A stretch of DNA of 64,000 bases from the NCBI GenBank assembly GCA_963778025.1, contig CAVZTA010000009.1, positions 186,001-250,000 of the forward strand. Reading direction: 5' to 3'. A program made the position numbers and the translations under genes. Position 1 is the first letter of the stretch. Every line of letters starts with the position of its first letter. The notes below the pieces were generated by a model. The model had not been told where the DNA came from, did not search any database, and saw only the letters and a list, made by a program, of their open reading frames with translations. The stretch comes from CAVZTA01 sp963778025 (GTDB taxonomy: Bacteria; Chloroflexota; Limnocylindria; Limnocylindrales; CSP1-4). Shown one piece after another: positions 17,474 to 26,977 of this stretch.

Positions 17474-18496
17474 TCAGTCGCCGCCCGAGATGACGGCCGC
17501 GCGCGTGTCATAGAGCGCGTCGGTCGGCAGCGTCGACGACAGCCGCGCCTCGATCTCGGCGGTGACCGGGATCCCGGCATCGTCGAAGGCGAGGAGGAGG
17601 GCGCCCGCCACCGGCGGCAGCTCGGCCCGGACGGGCTTCGCCTCGGGGCGCTCCGCATGGACCGTCTCGATGAGCGCCTCGGCGAGGTGTGTCCCTTCGT
17701 GACGGAACAGGCCACCGGTGAGCGCCAGCGGGAACGGCCCATCGGGGATCCCGACGCGACGGGCAGCGGCCAGCGCGGTCCGGCCCAGCGAGACCCCCTG
17801 TTCACGGACGATGGCCTCGGCCGTGACGTCGCCGTCGGCCGCGGCGTCGAGCAGGATGCCCGCCAGCCCGTCGAACTCGGCCCAGCGCGATGGCCCGCGA
17901 CGGGTCCGCCGGTGGAGCAGCGCCTCGACCGAGGCATCGCCGGTCGCGCGCAGGACCCGCGCCGTCAGCGAGCCCGCCGGCTCCATCCCGAGCTCCGAGC
18001 GGATCAGCGCGTGCACCGTGCGCACGGCGAGCTCCCGCGCGCCCTGCGGCTCCTGCCAGAAGCTCGAATGCCACACCGTCCCGTCGGGCCCGCGGGCGCC
18101 GGTCGCCGCGCCCGTCCCGGCGACCACCACCACGCCCGGCCCCTCCGGCACGGCCGCACGCAGGGCGCCCAGCGCATCGTTGACGACCCGGATCGACGGC
18201 CAGCTCGTGCGCAGCGCGCTCGACAGATCGTCGAGATCCTCCGGCCAGTCGGCGCCGGCCATGGATGCCGCGGCATGCGCGATCGAGCCATCGGTTCCCG
18301 CGTCTCGGGCCGCGCGCAGCGCCTCCTCGGCCGTCGCGATCACCACCTCCGCCGCGTCGGCGATGCCGACGACGTACGGATCCGCGCACGCGAGCCGTCG
18401 CGCCGTCCCGACGACGGTCCCGTCCGCCCGCGCGACCAGCGCCACGGTCTTCGTGTTGCCGCCGTCGATGCCGAGCAGCAGCGGCTCGTCCGTCAT
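17474..18496 (-). CDS. BadF/BadG/BcrA-type ATPase, N-acetylglucosamine kinase-like
   Basis: A 340-aa member of the ASKHA kinase superfamily. The phosphate-1 loop GIDGGNTKTVALV (about residues 9-21) and the VVVVAGTGAATGARG loop (about 121-135) are clear, and the GGLFRHEG adenosine region lies near residue 260. It would phosphorylate an amino sugar such as N-acetylglucosamine with ATP in the cytoplasm. It is the last gene of a three-gene leftward operon with a glucosamine-6-phosphate deaminase-like enzyme and GH4, 8 nt after the former. BadF-type activators share the fold, but the context favours sugar kinase. Confidence 0.75.
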   Translation of the reverse strand: MTDEPLLLGIDGGNTKTVALVARADGTVVGTARRLACADPYVVGIADAAEVVIATAEEALRAARDAGTDGSIAHAAASMAGADWPEDLDDLSSALRTSWPSIRVVNDALGALRAAVPEGPGVVVVAGTGAATGARGPDGTVWHSSFWQEPQGARELAVRTVHALIRSELGMEPAGSLTARVLRATGDASVEALLHRRTRRGPSRWAEFDGLAGILLDAAADGDVTAEAIVREQGVSLGRTALAAARRVGIPDGPFPLALTGGLFRHEGTHLAEALIETVHAERPEAKPVRAELPPVAGALLLAFDDAGIPVTAEIEARLSSTLPTDALYDTRAAVISGGD

Positions 18497-18504
18497 GTGC
18501 CGCG

Positions 18505-19324
18505 TCAGACGCGGTCGGCGGCGGGGACGGCCACCGCGGGGCGCGCCGCCGCCTCGTCGAGCAGCTCGTCGAGCGTCGTCCGTGGCTCGGGCACCGCCGG
18601 TGGCCAGGCCGCGGTGTCGGCGAGCAGGACCGCCTGGTCGAGGTCCCGGAGGAAGCTGCCTGGGAGGTCGGCGGACGGCGACTCGGTCAGCAGCCTCGTG
18701 AGGATGGAACGCTTGGCCGGGCCCTGGACGACCAGCAGGATCCGCCGCGCCGCGAGCAGCTCGCGCATCCCGATCGTGAGCGCCCGTCGCGGCACCCGCA
18801 GCGACGGCCCCCAGTACGTGGCACAGCTCGCGAGGCTCGCCGGCGTGAGCTCCACGGCCCGGGTCGGCGCATCGGCCGGGGACGGCGGCTCGTTGAAGCC
18901 GAGATGGCCGTTGGGTCCGAGACCCAGGATCGCGAGGTCGATGCCGCCGAGCCGCTCGATGGCCGCGGCGTGCGCGGCGGCAGCCGCCTCGGGATCACCC
19001 GTGTCACCGGGCAGCCGAACGACCCGCGCAGGCGGCACACCCAGCGGGCCCGCCACGTCGCGCAGCAGCCAGCCGTAGAGCGAGCGCGGGTCCTCGGGCC
19101 CGATGCCGGTGTAGGAGTCGAGCTGGACGAGGGTCATCCGTGACGCGTCGAACGTGCCGGCCGACCGCCGACGGCCCAGCTCGGCGTAGATGCCGAGCGC
19201 CGACCGGCCCAGCGCGGGGACGACGACCGGCTCGTCGACGCCGTCCAGCCAGCTGCGTCACCAGGTCGGCGCCCGCGCGGTCGAGGGTCGACGCGTCGTC
19301 GACGAGCAGCATGCGCATCGTCAT
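18505..19324 (-). CDS. Glucosamine-6-phosphate deaminase-like protein (frameshifted)
   Basis: About 272 aa of the NagB/6-phosphogluconolactonase fold. The diagnostic loop GLGPNGHLGFNEP is present, followed by LTIGMRELLAARRILLVVQGPAK. It would convert glucosamine 6-phosphate to fructose 6-phosphate and ammonia, or open a related lactone. I start it at ATG 19324, which overlaps the GH4 stop (ATGA). The first 20 codons (MTMRMLLVDDASTLDRAGAD) are in one frame, and an extra base in GCTGGCTGG near 19250 shifts to the frame with LDGVDEPVVVPALGRSALGIYAELG. The intact halves suggest an assembly error. Confidence 0.7.
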
Positions 19325-20622
19325 CGCAGCAGCCGGTCGGGCAGGTGGGCGCGATGGGCGGCCGCCATCTCGTCGTACAGCGTCTCGGCGAGCGACAGCG
19401 ACACGACCAGCGGATGGCTTGCCAACGCCCGGATCCCCTCGCGTCGTCCGCCGGTCCACGCGGCCTCCGCGGTCAGCGCCTGGTACTCGCCCAGCTCCTC
19501 GATCAACCCGCGCACCTGCCGGGGCAGCGGCGGCACGGCGAGCGGCTCGATGCCCGCGGCGCTGACCCGACCGGGGACCTCCACGACGAGATCCTCCGGG
19601 AACCCGGGCAGGGCGCCGCCGCGGTTCGGCACGTTCACCGGCCAGGTCGCGCCCGTGTCGTTGACCAGCGCATCGATCACGTCGACCGCCAGCTCGAGCT
19701 CCAGGATCCCGCCGCGCGAACGTGCCGGGTCGAGCTGCGGATCGTCGGCCTGCGCCTGCTCGCGGTAGTGGCGCCAGTAGTCGTCGACCTCGGCCAGGAT
19801 GTCCTCGCCCCGGGTGGTCGCCTTGGAGCGGGCCTCCGCGAGCGCCTCGTCGCGGAAGTAGTAGTAGTCGAGGTAGGCCGACGGGAGCGTCCCCATCGTC
19901 GCGGCGAGATGGAGCATGCGATCGGCGCGCGCGTCGCCGGATGGCCGTGCCTGTCGGTCGCGATCCGCGGCCTCGATGAGCGGGGCGATGTCGGCCCCGT
20001 CGTACGCCTGGTGGACCGTCCAGCCGGTGTGGTTGAGGCCCACCAGCGTGGCGTCCAGCCGCGCGGGATCGAGTCCCGCGTTGCGCGCCACACCGGCCGG
20101 GAACTGGAGCGGGCCCTCGCACAGCGAGACCGTGGGGATGGGCGAGTGGTGCGTGACGGCCTCCGACACGATGTTCACGGGGTTGGTGTAGTTCACGAGC
20201 GTCGCGCGCGGTGCCAGCCGCTCGATGTCGGCCATCACGCCCTGCATCACCTGGATCGACCGGAGCGCCATGAAGAATCCGCCGGGGCCCTGCGTCTCCT
20301 GGCCGACGACGCCATGGCGGAGCGGGATCCGCTCGTCGAGCACGCGGGCCTCGAAGCCGCCGGGCCGGAAGCTGGTGAGGACGACATCGGCGTCGCGGAT
20401 GCCCTCGGCGCGGTCGGTGGTGGTCACCACGCGCAGGTCGACATCGGCCGCCTTGGCCATCCGGAGCGCGATGCGCTGGACGACCTCCAGCCGCTCCGGG
20501 TCGAGGTCGACGAGCACGACCTCCGAGCCGCGGAACTGGGCCCCTCGCTGGACGACGGCGGCCACGGTGCCGGGGGCACGGGTGCTGCCCCCGCCGATGT
20601 AGGTGAGTCTGATCGCCGCCAT
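19321..20622 (-). CDS. Glycoside hydrolase family 4 (6-phospho-beta-glucosidase/alpha-glucosidase type)
   Basis: A 433-aa NAD- and Mn-dependent glycosidase. The N-terminal Rossmann motif IRLTYIGGGST, the conserved NYTNPVNIV, the metal-binding Cys in SLCEGPLQFP and the His in LVGLNHTGW match GH4. The sugar is oxidised at C3, eliminated and reduced. Substrates are usually phosphorylated glycosides, though some members take free ones. It leads the leftward operon and is followed by the deaminase-like gene in an ATGA overlap. The ATG has a GAGG element (AGCGAGGACC), and a TAGGCT hexamer lies 32 nt upstream. Confidence 0.9.
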   Translation of the reverse strand: MAAIRLTYIGGGSTRAPGTVAAVVQRGAQFRGSEVVLVDLDPERLEVVQRIALRMAKAADVDLRVVTTTDRAEGIRDADVVLTSFRPGGFEARVLDERIPLRHGVVGQETQGPGGFFMALRSIQVMQGVMADIERLAPRATLVNYTNPVNIVSEAVTHHSPIPTVSLCEGPLQFPAGVARNAGLDPARLDATLVGLNHTGWTVHQAYDGADIAPLIEAADRDRQARPSGDARADRMLHLAATMGTLPSAYLDYYYFRDEALAEARSKATTRGEDILAEVDDYWRHYREQAQADDPQLDPARSRGGILELELAVDVIDALVNDTGATWPVNVPNRGGALPGFPEDLVVEVPGRVSAAGIEPLAVPPLPRQVRGLIEELGEYQALTAEAAWTGGRREGIRALASHPLVVSLSLAETLYDEMAAAHRAHLPDRLLR

Positions 20623-20654
20623 GGTCCTCGCTGGGTCGCCGGCCCTGTGCGACT

Positions 20655-20660
20655 AGCCTA
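20655..20660 (-). promoter_or_regulatory. -10-like hexamer upstream of the GH4 operon
   Basis: On the minus strand TAGGCT lies 32 nt before the GH4 start, leaving room for a short leader that holds the GAGG ribosome binding site. No clear -35 is visible. The 208 nt between 20623 and 20830 hold no other feature I can support. Confidence 0.4.
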
Positions 20661-20830
20661 CCGGACCGCTCCCGGGGCGCGGCTCGAGCGTCACCATCGC
20701 GATGTCCTCGTCGCGCGGCCGACGCCCGGTGCAAGGTCGATGCGATGTCGCCGGGCGAGACGCACCACGCCCTGAGACCCGGGCCGGACCAGCATCGCGT
20801 GCGCGGCGAGGGGTCGCCTCGCGGTCAGGC

Positions 20831-21208
20831 TTACCCGGTCATCCACAGCCGGAGGAGGACGCCCAGCGTGACGAGGCTGCCGGCCACGAGCCAGCGACCG
20901 ATGCCGCGCGACGTCGTCCGCCCTGCCGGCGGGTCCCGACGAGCGCCCACGACCCGGGCGATCGGCAGCGCGACCACCGCGACCCCGGCGTAGAGTGCAT
21001 GCAGCACGTCAGCAGGTCCCGGGCCGACCGCGAGCAGGACTCCGCCGGTCGCCGCCCCGGCGACGATCGCGGTGAGCACGATGACGAGCAACGCGTCGAC
21101 CAGCGTCCTCAAGATCGGCCGGCCGGACGCCGCCAGCGCGGCTGCGACGAGCAGCGTGACCGTGCCGCCGCCGGCGATGGCCGCCAGGATCACGTGGACC
21201 GGGGTCAC
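20831..21208 (-). CDS. Small integral membrane protein (125 aa), divergent to the bc-aa3 operon
   Basis: A hydrophobic protein with four predicted membrane segments: VHVILAAIAGGGTVTLLVAAAL, a stretch around LVDALLVIVLTAIVAGAATGGVLLA, one around DVLHALYAGVAVVALPIARVVGA, and one around LVAGSLVTLGVLLRLWM. I chose the GTG at 21208, which leaves 21 nt to the divergent cytochrome c start. No family is recognised with certainty. The position next to qcr/cta genes suggests a role in respiratory chain assembly or redox sensing, but this is inference. Confidence 0.6.
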   Translation of the reverse strand: MTPVHVILAAIAGGGTVTLLVAAALAASGRPILRTLVDALLVIVLTAIVAGAATGGVLLAVGPGPADVLHALYAGVAVVALPIARVVGARRDPPAGRTTSRGIGRWLVAGSLVTLGVLLRLWMTG

Positions 21209-21229
21209 GCGGCGCACGGTACCGCGCCC

Positions 21230-22078
21230 GTGACGCACGGCGCTCCCGCGGGCGAGGCGCTGCGCCAGGGTGTGGGCGGGCTCCTGGCGCTCGGCGTCCT
21301 GGCCGGCCTCGCGTTCATCGGCTGGACCGTGGCGGCGCCTGCGCCCCCCGTCGCCCCGGCCGCCGGCGGCGCGTCCGACGACCCCGCGGTGATCGAGGCA
21401 GGCCGCGGCCTGTATGTCGCCAACTGCGCGAGCTGCCATGGACCCGCGGGGCAGGGGACCGCGTACGGGCCGACCCTCGAGCACGCCGGCGCCGCCGGGG
21501 CGGACTTCTACGTGCGCACCGGGCGGATGCCCCTCGCGGCCCCGAACCAGCGCCAGGTCCGCCAGCCATCGGTGTTCGACGAGGCGCAGATCCAGGCGCT
21601 CGTCGCCTACGTGGCATCCCTGGGCGCCGGGCCGGCGATCCCGCAGGTCTCTTCCGGGGGCGATCTGCGACACGGGCGGGAGCTGTACACCGCGAACTGC
21701 GCCGCGTGCCATGCGGTCACCGGGGCGGGCAACGCGATCGGCGGTGGCTACGTCGCCGTGGGCCTCGGATTCGCCGACCCAAGGACCATCGCCGAGGCGG
21801 TCACCATCGGCCCCGGCGCGATGCCGCGGTTCGGGTTCGACGAGCAGGCGCAGGCCGATCTCATCGCGTACATCGACTGGCTGCGTGCCGAGCCGTCGCC
21901 CGGCGGGCTGCCCATCGGCGGGACCGGGCCGGTCGCGGAAGGGTTCATCGCCGTGGCCGTCGGGCTGCCGATCCTGCTGCTCGTGACGCTGTTCGTGGCG
22001 CGCCACCGACGCGACGAGCGACCGCGGTCGCCCGGCGACGTCGGCCCCGTCGACGACGCGTCAGAGGCTCGCGCATGA
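21230..22078 (+). CDS. qcrC: Diheme cytochrome c subunit of a bc complex (QcrC-like)
   Basis: A 282-aa membrane-anchored cytochrome with two c-type heme sites, CASCH (66-70) and CAACH (157-161). An N-terminal membrane anchor (about 16-36) and a C-terminal membrane helix (about 244-264) flank them. It would pass electrons from the Rieske protein to cytochrome oxidase, as in actinobacterial bc-aa3 supercomplexes where QcrC is diheme. Axial methionines may be GRMPLA and GAMPRFG. The GTG start lies 21 nt from a divergent membrane-protein gene. The stop overlaps the Rieske start (ATGA). Confidence 0.85.
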   Translation: MTHGAPAGEALRQGVGGLLALGVLAGLAFIGWTVAAPAPPVAPAAGGASDDPAVIEAGRGLYVANCASCHGPAGQGTAYGPTLEHAGAAGADFYVRTGRMPLAAPNQRQVRQPSVFDEAQIQALVAYVASLGAGPAIPQVSSGGDLRHGRELYTANCAACHAVTGAGNAIGGGYVAVGLGFADPRTIAEAVTIGPGAMPRFGFDEQAQADLIAYIDWLRAEPSPGGLPIGGTGPVAEGFIAVAVGLPILLLVTLFVARHRRDERPRSPGDVGPVDDASEARA

Positions 22079-23041
22079 GCGACCGCCCCGCCTCGCCGGT
22101 CGGACCGATCACTGCGCGCCGGGAGCGCCGCGGCGAGCGCAAGGTGCTCGCGTCGTTCGGCGTCACGATGCTCACCGGGTTCCTGCTGCTGATCCTCTAC
22201 GCGATGGGCGGCCAGACGCAGCTCGAAGGGATCCTCCTTGCGCTGTGCCTCGGCGGGCTGGGCGTGGGCATCGTCCTGTGGGCGCAGGAGCTGATGTCGG
22301 GCGAGCTCCGCATCGAGGAGCGGCACGCGATCGGCAGCGGCGAGGCGGAAGTCCAGGCCGTCGAGGATGCGCTCATCGACGAGGAGGGCTTCACGCGCCG
22401 GCGGGCGCTCCAGCTCGGGCTGGTCGGCGCGGTCGGCGGGCTGGCGTCGGCGCTCGCCGATCCCCGTCCTGTCGCTGGGCCCCGCGCCGGGAAGCACCCT
22501 CTTCCAGACGCCGTGGAAGCTGGGCCTTCGCCTGGTCGACGGCGTGGGCCGGGCCGTCCGCGCGGCGGACATCCCGCTGGACGGCGTGCTCACCGTCTTT
22601 CCCGAGGGGTTCGTCGGCAGCGCCCAGGCCCAGACGCTGCTCATCCATGCCGGTGCCGACCGCCTCCAGCTGTCACCGGAGGCTGCTCAGGTCGCGCCTG
22701 ACGGGTTCATCGCCCTGTCCAAGGTGTGCACCCACGCCGGCTGCCCGGTCGGCCTCTACCGCGCCGCCCAGGGGCAGCTCATCTGCCCCTGCCACCAGTC
22801 GACGTTCGACGTCCTGCACGGCGCCGTGCCGGTGTTCGGCCCCGCAGCCCGGCCGCTGCCGCAGCTGCCGATCCAGCGTGACGGCGACGGATTCATCGCC
22901 CTGGGCGACTTCCCGGAGCCGATCGGGCCGTCGTTCTGGAACATCTATCTCGGCCCGGTGGTCATCGGCGACGGGGGCGCGACGCCCGCCCCGACCAGCG
23001 CATCCGGCCTGAGCGGCAGCTCCGGCGGCACCGCCGGATGA
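22075..23041 (+). CDS. qcrA: Rieske iron-sulfur subunit (QcrA-like, frameshifted)
   Basis: About 320 aa. Two N-terminal membrane segments (MLTGFLLLILYAMGG and GILLALCLGGLGVGIVLWAQ) precede a third hydrophobic stretch (about 113-135). The C-terminal Rieske domain carries both cluster-binding boxes, CTHAGC and CPCHQS, for the 2Fe-2S centre. An extra G near 22459 (GCCGATCCCC) breaks the frame. Removing it gives ALAIPVLSLGPAPG in the third hydrophobic stretch. The three-helix N-terminus is the actinobacterial QcrA pattern. It overlaps both neighbours by 4 nt. Confidence 0.85.
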
Positions 23042-24564
23042 GCCACGGGGAGCAGCCCACGGTCGATCATCTCGGCCGCCCCACCAACGAGGCGGGCGAG
23101 GAGCTGCGTGCCACGGGCCACGACCCGACGGACCGCACGTTCCTCGAGTCGGCCGCGTCCTGGTTCGACGAGCGGACCGGCACCGCGCACCTCGTGCGGA
23201 CGACCCTGCGCAAGGTGTTCCCCGACCATTGGTCGTTCCTGCTGGGCGAGGTCGCGCTGTTCTGCTTCCTCATCCTCCTCGCGACCGGCACCTTCCTCAC
23301 GTTCTTCTTCGTGCCCTCGGGCCAGCCGGTCATCTATTCGGGCCCCTATGCACCCCTGCAGGGCGCCTCGGTCTCGGCGGCCTTCGACTCCGTGATGCAG
23401 CTGTCGTTCGAGGTCCGGGCGGGGCTCCTGATGCGCCAGGTCCACCACTGGACGGCGGTCACCTTCGTCGCCGTCATCGTCGCCCACCTCGCGCGCGTGT
23501 TCTTCACCGGGGGCTTCCGGCGGCCGCGCGAGCTGAACTGGCTGCTGGGGTTCGGGCTGCTCCTGTTCGCGATCGGGGAGGGCATCACCGGCTACTCGCT
23601 GCCCGACGACCTGCTGTCGGGGACGGGGGCCCGGATCTTCTACTCGGCGACGCTCTCGATCCCCTTCGTGGGGCCGTACGTCGCGTCGCTCGCCTTCGGC
23701 GGGCAGTTCCCCACGACGGCGTTCATCTCCCGGTTCTTCGTGCTCCACGTGATGCTGCTGCCGGGCCTGTTCATCGCGACCATCGCCGCACACGTCGGGC
23801 TCGTGTTCCTCCAGAAGCACACCCAGTACCGTGGCCCGCTCCAGCGCGAGGACAACGTGGTGGGCCGCCACTTCTGGCCCGGGCAGGCGTTCCTCTCGGG
23901 CGGGCTGTTCTTCCTCACCGCCGCGGTCATGGCCCTCATGGGTGGCCTCGTGCAGATCAACCCGATCTGGTCCTACGGGCCGTTCGAGCCGTCGGTCGTG
24001 TCGTCGCCCGCGCAGCCCGACTGGTACGTCGGCTGGCTCGATGGGGCGCTCCGGATCTGGCCACCGTTCGAGCCGACGATCCTGGGCCTCACGCTGCCGT
24101 CGGTCTTCCTGCCCGGCATCGTCCTGCCGGGTGTGCTGTTCACGATCGTGGCGCTCTGGCCGTGGATCGACCGCAAGCTGACCGGCGACCGGGGAGTGCA
24201 CCACCTGCTCGACTGGCCGTGGGAGCAGCCGGTCCGGGCGGCCGCCGGCGCGGCGATCCTCACGCTCTTCGCCGTCCTCACGCTGGCCGGCGGCAATGAC
24301 GTCATCGCGGTGTTCCTCGACCTGGCCGTCGAGACCCTGACGACGATCTTCCAGGTCCTGGTCATCGTCCTGCCCATCCTCGTCGCGCTCATCACGTACG
24401 CCCTGTGCCGCGCGCGGCTGCGCCGGCCCGCGCCCGACGAGCTGGTGCCGGACGATGCGACCTCCGGCGATTCCGCGGGCGGCGGCGGCAGCCACGCACC
24501 GCGCCACGCCGGCGTCGCGCTGCGCCGCTCGGCCGACGGCGGGTTCGAGGAGGTCGAGGCGTGA
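23038..24564 (+). CDS. qcrB: Cytochrome b subunit of the bc complex (QcrB-like)
   Basis: A 508-aa cytochrome b with about eight membrane helices. Heme-ligand histidines appear in RQVHHWTAVTFVAVIVAHL and LHVMLLPGLFIATIAAH. The quinol-site motif is PDWY (AQPDWYVGWLDG) instead of PEWY, the form found in gram-positive and actinobacterial enzymes. The hydrophilic C-terminus (about 60 residues) is Ser/Gly-rich. It oxidises menaquinol in the membrane. The ATG overlaps the Rieske stop, and a GTGA overlap joins it to the subunit II gene. Confidence 0.95.
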   Translation: MSHGEQPTVDHLGRPTNEAGEELRATGHDPTDRTFLESAASWFDERTGTAHLVRTTLRKVFPDHWSFLLGEVALFCFLILLATGTFLTFFFVPSGQPVIYSGPYAPLQGASVSAAFDSVMQLSFEVRAGLLMRQVHHWTAVTFVAVIVAHLARVFFTGGFRRPRELNWLLGFGLLLFAIGEGITGYSLPDDLLSGTGARIFYSATLSIPFVGPYVASLAFGGQFPTTAFISRFFVLHVMLLPGLFIATIAAHVGLVFLQKHTQYRGPLQREDNVVGRHFWPGQAFLSGGLFFLTAAVMALMGGLVQINPIWSYGPFEPSVVSSPAQPDWYVGWLDGALRIWPPFEPTILGLTLPSVFLPGIVLPGVLFTIVALWPWIDRKLTGDRGVHHLLDWPWEQPVRAAAGAAILTLFAVLTLAGGNDVIAVFLDLAVETLTTIFQVLVIVLPILVALITYALCRARLRRPAPDELVPDDATSGDSAGGGGSHAPRHAGVALRRSADGGFEEVEA

Positions 24565-25286
24565 GGCGGCGTGTCGGCGGGCTGGTCGGACTGGCCACCG
24601 TCGCAGTCGCGCTCGGCGGCTGCCTGCCGACGCCCGCCACGCAGGAGGCCCGCGCGATCGCGGAGCTGTACACGATCCTGATGGCCATCGCCGCCATCGT
24701 CGCGCTGATCGTCGTGGGCCTCGCGACGTTCATGATCCTGCGCTACCGCAGGCGGCGCGGCGACGACTCGCTGCCGCCGCAGGACCACGGCGACCTCCGC
24801 TTCGAGGCGGTGTGGACCATCCTCCCGATCATCACCATCATCGGCCTGCTCGTCCTGACGGTGGTCACGCTCCAGCGAGTCGACGCGGTCGTCGACGACG
24901 GATCGGCCAGCGTCAAGGTCGATGTCCAGGCGTTCCGCTGGGGCTGGCGATTCGCCTATCCGGCACAGGGCATCGTGGTCGAGGGCGTCACGCCCGACGG
25001 CCCGGAGCTGGTCGTCCCGGTCGGCGAAGCGGTGCAGGTGACGCTGACCGGCAACGACGTCGTCCACGCGTTCTTCGTGCCGCAGTTCCTGTTCAAGCGC
25101 GACGCGATCCCGGGTCGCCTGAACGTCTTCGGCTTCACGGTCGAGACGGCCGGCACGTACCGCGGCCAATGCGCCGAGTTCTGCGGCGTCGGCCACTCCC
25201 GGATGCCGTTCACCGTGCGTGCGGTCCCGCGCGCCGAGTACGACGCGTGGCTGGCGGCCGCCCCGCGCGGGAGCACGGCGCCGTGA
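24561..25286 (+). CDS. ctaC: Cytochrome c oxidase subunit II
   Basis: A 241-aa lipoprotein-type subunit II. The signal peptide ends in the lipobox ALGGC (Cys 21). Two membrane helices (LYTILMAIAAIVALIVVGLA and VWTILPIITIIGLLVLTVV) precede the cupredoxin domain. The CuA ligands are complete in CAEFCGVGHSRM (204-215), and WGWRFAY is the aromatic electron-entry patch. No heme c is fused. It accepts electrons from the diheme cytochrome. The GTG at 24561 overlaps the preceding stop (GTGA). Confidence 0.95.
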   Translation: MRRRVGGLVGLATVAVALGGCLPTPATQEARAIAELYTILMAIAAIVALIVVGLATFMILRYRRRRGDDSLPPQDHGDLRFEAVWTILPIITIIGLLVLTVVTLQRVDAVVDDGSASVKVDVQAFRWGWRFAYPAQGIVVEGVTPDGPELVVPVGEAVQVTLTGNDVVHAFFVPQFLFKRDAIPGRLNVFGFTVETAGTYRGQCAEFCGVGHSRMPFTVRAVPRAEYDAWLAAAPRGSTAP

Positions 25287-26977
25287 GCGACACGCCGCTC
25301 AGCCGCCCGCTGCCCGGCCTCGGCATCGGCGTGAGCCATGAGCGCGCCGACCTGCTGACGTGGCTGATGACGACCGACCACAAGCGGATCGGCGTCATGT
25401 ACGGCACCGCGGCCCTGGGCTTCTTCATCGCGGCCGGGATCATGGCCCTGCTGATGCGCGCGGAGCTCGCGGTCCCCGGGCTGCAGCTCATGGACGTCCA
25501 GACCTATGACGGGCTGTTCACGATCCACGGCACCGCGATGATGCTGCTGTTCGCGACACCCATGGTCGCGGCGTTCGCGAACTACCTCATCCCGCTCCAG
25601 GTCGGCGCGGCCGACATGGTCTTCCCGCGGCTGAACGCGCTGTCCTTCTGGCTGTTCCTGTTCGGCGGGCTCGTCGTCCTGTCGGGGTTCTTCGTGGCGA
25701 GCGGCCCGGCCGATGTGGGCTGGACGGGCTACGCCCCCAACTCCACGCTGCCGTATTCGACGACGACGGGCACCGACCTGTGGATCGTGGGCCTGCTGCT
25801 GACCGGGGTCGCGTCGATCCTGGGGGCGGTGAACTTCGTCTCGACCATCTACACGCGTCGCGCGCCCGGGATGGCGATGCTCCGCCTGCCGGTGTTCACG
25901 TGGTCGATCCTCGTGACGTCGATCCTCATCCTGTACGCGTTCCCGGCGATCACCGCGGCACTCATCATGCTGCTCGCCGAGCGCCGCTTCGGGGCGGCGT
26001 TCTTCGACCCGTCGCAGGGTGGCGACCCGATCCTGTGGCAGCACCTGTTCTGGTTCTTCGGCCACCCGGAGGTGTACATCATCGCCCTGCCGTTCTTCGG
26101 CGTGATCGGCGAGATCATCCCGGTGTTCAGCCGCAAGCCGTTGTTCGGCTACCGCGCGTTCATCCTGGCCACGATCTTCATCGGCGTGTACTCGATGACC
26201 GTGTGGGCCCACCACATGTTCACGACGGGCGCCATCTCGCTGCCCTTCTTCTCGGCGACGTCGTTCATCATCGCGGTGCCCACGGGCGTGAAGTTCTTCA
26301 ACTGGATCTTCACGATGTGGCACGGCAAGCTGACGTTCCCGACGCCGATGCTGTGGGCGTGCGGCTTCCTGTTCACGTTCCTGTTCGGCGGCATCACGGG
26401 CGTCGTGCTCGCATCGGCGGCGGTCGATTTCCAGTTCCAGGACACGTACTACGTCGTCGCGCACCTGCACAACGTGCTCGTGGGCGGCTCGATCTACGCG
26501 ATGTGGGCAGGCATCACGTTCTGGTTCCCCAAGGTCACCGGGCGGCGCCTCAACGAGGTGCTCGGGAAGTCGCACTTCTGGCTGTGGTCGATCGGCTTCG
26601 TGATGACCTTCCTGCCGCAATACCAGCTGGGCGCGTGGGGCATGCCCCGGCGCTACGCCGACTACCCGGCGGACCCCGGCTGGCCCGAGCTGAACTTCCT
26701 CTCGACCATCGGCTCGCTGGTCATCGCGGTCAGCGTCCTGTTCTTCCTCGCGGCGGTCGTCGAGGCGCTCCGGCGGCCGGCGGACATGCCGCCGGACCCG
26801 TGGGAGGCCAACTCGCTGGAGTGGGCGGCGGACTCGCCGCCGCCACACCACAACTTCCGATCGCTGCCGCGCGTCCGGTCCGAGCGACCGGTGTTCGACG
26901 CGCGCGAAGCAGCCCGGGCGCAGGCGCGACCGGCGGCGCCGGCCGATGACGACACGGCGACCGGCGACGAGCGATGA
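25283..26977 (+). CDS. ctaD: Cytochrome c oxidase subunit I
   Basis: A 564-aa heme-copper oxidase subunit I with about 12 membrane helices. It shows TIHGTAMMLLF (low-spin heme His), FFGHPEVYIIALP (His-Tyr cross-link region, with the Glu of the A-type D-channel), VWAHHMFTTG (CuB histidines) and VAHLHNVLVGG (heme ligands). It is an A-family aa3-type enzyme that reduces oxygen and pumps protons. The GTG start overlaps the subunit II stop. The C-terminal 40 residues are charged and alanine-rich. Confidence 0.97.
   Translation: MSDTPLSRPLPGLGIGVSHERADLLTWLMTTDHKRIGVMYGTAALGFFIAAGIMALLMRAELAVPGLQLMDVQTYDGLFTIHGTAMMLLFATPMVAAFANYLIPLQVGAADMVFPRLNALSFWLFLFGGLVVLSGFFVASGPADVGWTGYAPNSTLPYSTTTGTDLWIVGLLLTGVASILGAVNFVSTIYTRRAPGMAMLRLPVFTWSILVTSILILYAFPAITAALIMLLAERRFGAAFFDPSQGGDPILWQHLFWFFGHPEVYIIALPFFGVIGEIIPVFSRKPLFGYRAFILATIFIGVYSMTVWAHHMFTTGAISLPFFSATSFIIAVPTGVKFFNWIFTMWHGKLTFPTPMLWACGFLFTFLFGGITGVVLASAAVDFQFQDTYYVVAHLHNVLVGGSIYAMWAGITFWFPKVTGRRLNEVLGKSHFWLWSIGFVMTFLPQYQLGAWGMPRRYADYPADPGWPELNFLSTIGSLVIAVSVLFFLAAVVEALRRPADMPPDPWEANSLEWAADSPPPHHNFRSLPRVRSERPVFDAREAARAQARPAAPADDDTATGDER

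Noticed and set aside
12400..20622. A complete sulfoquinovose (sulfo-EMP) pathway
   Set aside because: Only kinase- and aldolase-like members are present. No GH31 sulfoquinovosidase, SQ isomerase or sulfolactaldehyde reductase is visible, and the other genes point to ordinary hexoses and amino sugars.
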